Source: Sporosarcina jeotgali (GTDB taxonomy: Bacteria > Bacillota > Bacilli > Bacillales_A > Planococcaceae). Taken from it: a stretch of 64,000 nt of DNA. Below are positions 63,553 to 64,000 of the stretch, in pieces. Position 1 is the first letter of the stretch, and each line of letters starts with the position of its first letter. The DNA is taken from positions 787,001-851,000 of the forward strand of contig NZ_CP116341.1 of NCBI RefSeq assembly GCF_033304595.1, given 5' to 3'. The notes below the pieces were generated by a model. The model was not told where the DNA came from. It did no database searches and saw nothing but the letters and a program-made list of their open reading frames with translations. The position numbers and the translations under genes were made by a program.

Positions 63553-63945
63553 GTGCGTATTGAACATCGAATAACTGAAGGGCAATTAAAAAAAGAAACC
63601 GTTTGTTTTACTTATGACGGAACGGCAGAACAGCTTGGAGACTCTCCTTCTGGGAAAATGATTACAGATTCAGATGCACTCAGTTTCGTGTATCTATTCG
63701 AAGATGGAGAAGAATATCGTTACCTCCATTTTACGCAGCAAGTATGGCCGCTCATGCAGCAGCTCATTGAGATGGATAATGGGGATCCCTTAATAGTGTG
63801 TGAAAACGGGACTGTACAATTAAAAGGATTTACTGAAGAACTGACGATGCTGGTTTTCAATATAGAAGGCAACGGAAATTACGGAGAAGAATTCATGCTT
63901 GCTGTGGAGCAGGCGTTCAAAGAAACCCTGCACCAGCATAGCTGA
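63553..63945 (+). CDS. UPF0738 family protein (YjbL-like)
   Basis: A 130-residue soluble acidic protein, mostly beta-type, with no catalytic motif. Position after cwlQ and the segment 'FVYLFEDGEEYRYLHFTQQVWP' suggest the UPF0738/YjbL family. GTG 63553 follows GAAGAGGG. Function unknown. Confidence 0.7.
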   Translation: MRIEHRITEGQLKKETVCFTYDGTAEQLGDSPSGKMITDSDALSFVYLFEDGEEYRYLHFTQQVWPLMQQLIEMDNGDPLIVCENGTVQLKGFTEELTMLVFNIEGNGNYGEEFMLAVEQAFKETLHQHS

Positions 63946-63972
63946 CAAGAACGGAACGGAGGAGGCATTTGT

Positions 63973-64000
63973 ATGAGAATGTGGAATGACTTTCTTGCTC
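63973..64000 (+). CDS. 5' end of a further gene, truncated by window edge
   Basis: ATG 63973 follows GGAGGAGG; only nine codons (MRMWNDFLA) are visible. By B. subtilis order (yjbL-yjbM) and the W..FL start it may be a small GTP pyrophosphokinase (RelQ type). This is a guess from context. Confidence 0.4.

Overview
The window looks like chromosomal DNA of a motile Gram-positive bacterium of the Bacillota, most likely the family Planococcaceae (Sporosarcina-like). I infer this from gene content and order: flaG-fliD-fliS-fliT, hpf, secA, prfB, cccB, ftsEX, ctpB, minJ, then addBA, yisK/yisL, yitS-like to yitW, fabHA-fabF, trpS, spx, mecA, coiA, pepF, the RoxS RNA, yjbH, yjbI and cwlQ. This follows Bacillus subtilis blocks with local differences. 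Shine-Dalgarno sequences are strong, and many genes start with GTG or TTG.

Layout. 1-3.6 kb: end of a GNAT gene, a frameshifted DUF4188 gene, and an AT-rich two-gene ATPase + TOPRIM (DUF3226-type) cassette that resembles a split OLD/PARIS-like defence module. A ~148-bp duplicated sequence flanks the cassette. 3.6-7.2 kb: a Tat-signal-bearing gluconate 2-dehydrogenase-like gamma subunit, its GMC flavoprotein, and tatA/tatC. 7.5-12.4 kb: a class I amidotransferase-like hydrolase and two tandem chemoreceptor genes, one carrying an in-frame TAA. 12.5-17.4 kb: the flagellar cap/chaperone operon behind a SigD-type promoter, a third chemoreceptor-like gene and a PilZ gene. 17.4-31 kb: hpf, secA, prfB (programmed frameshift), cytochrome c-551, ftsEX with an M23 hydrolase, a membrane protein/thioredoxin-like pair, ctpB, minJ and csbA. 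31-41.6 kb: azlCD, a DedA-like gene, addBA and a DUF418 gene. 41.6-50.7 kb: yisK/yisL-like genes, a membrane-anchored GH13 protein that has lost catalytic residues, DegV, HAD phosphatase, esterase, yitW and a ClpB-type disaggregase lacking the N-domain behind a CtsR box. 51.4-64 kb: yjzD, fabHA-fabF (FapR box), trpS (T-box), spxA, mecA, coiA, pepF, roxS, spxH/yjbH, yjbI globin, cwlQ, a UPF0738 gene, and the first codons of a further gene.

The most unusual signal is not a gene. Six intergenic arrays share a strict 20- or 21-bp period (about two helical turns). In most of them each period carries G(A/C)TC followed by an array-specific tetramer (ATAA, CATT/GATT or AAGC). They lie shortly downstream of intrinsic terminators, at 18.1, 18.5, 32.9, 43.3, 50.8 and 60.9 kb. 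The longest has 24 units in strict GATC/GAGC alternation. I know of no described function for them.

Functional themes that link neighbours: motility and chemotaxis (7.5-17.4 kb), secretion and cell division (18.7-30.7 kb), recombination repair (addBA), proteostasis and Spx control (clpB, spxA, mecA, spxH and RoxS within about 14 kb), and fatty acid initiation (fabHA-fabF). All calls come from reading the sequence; no database search was run.
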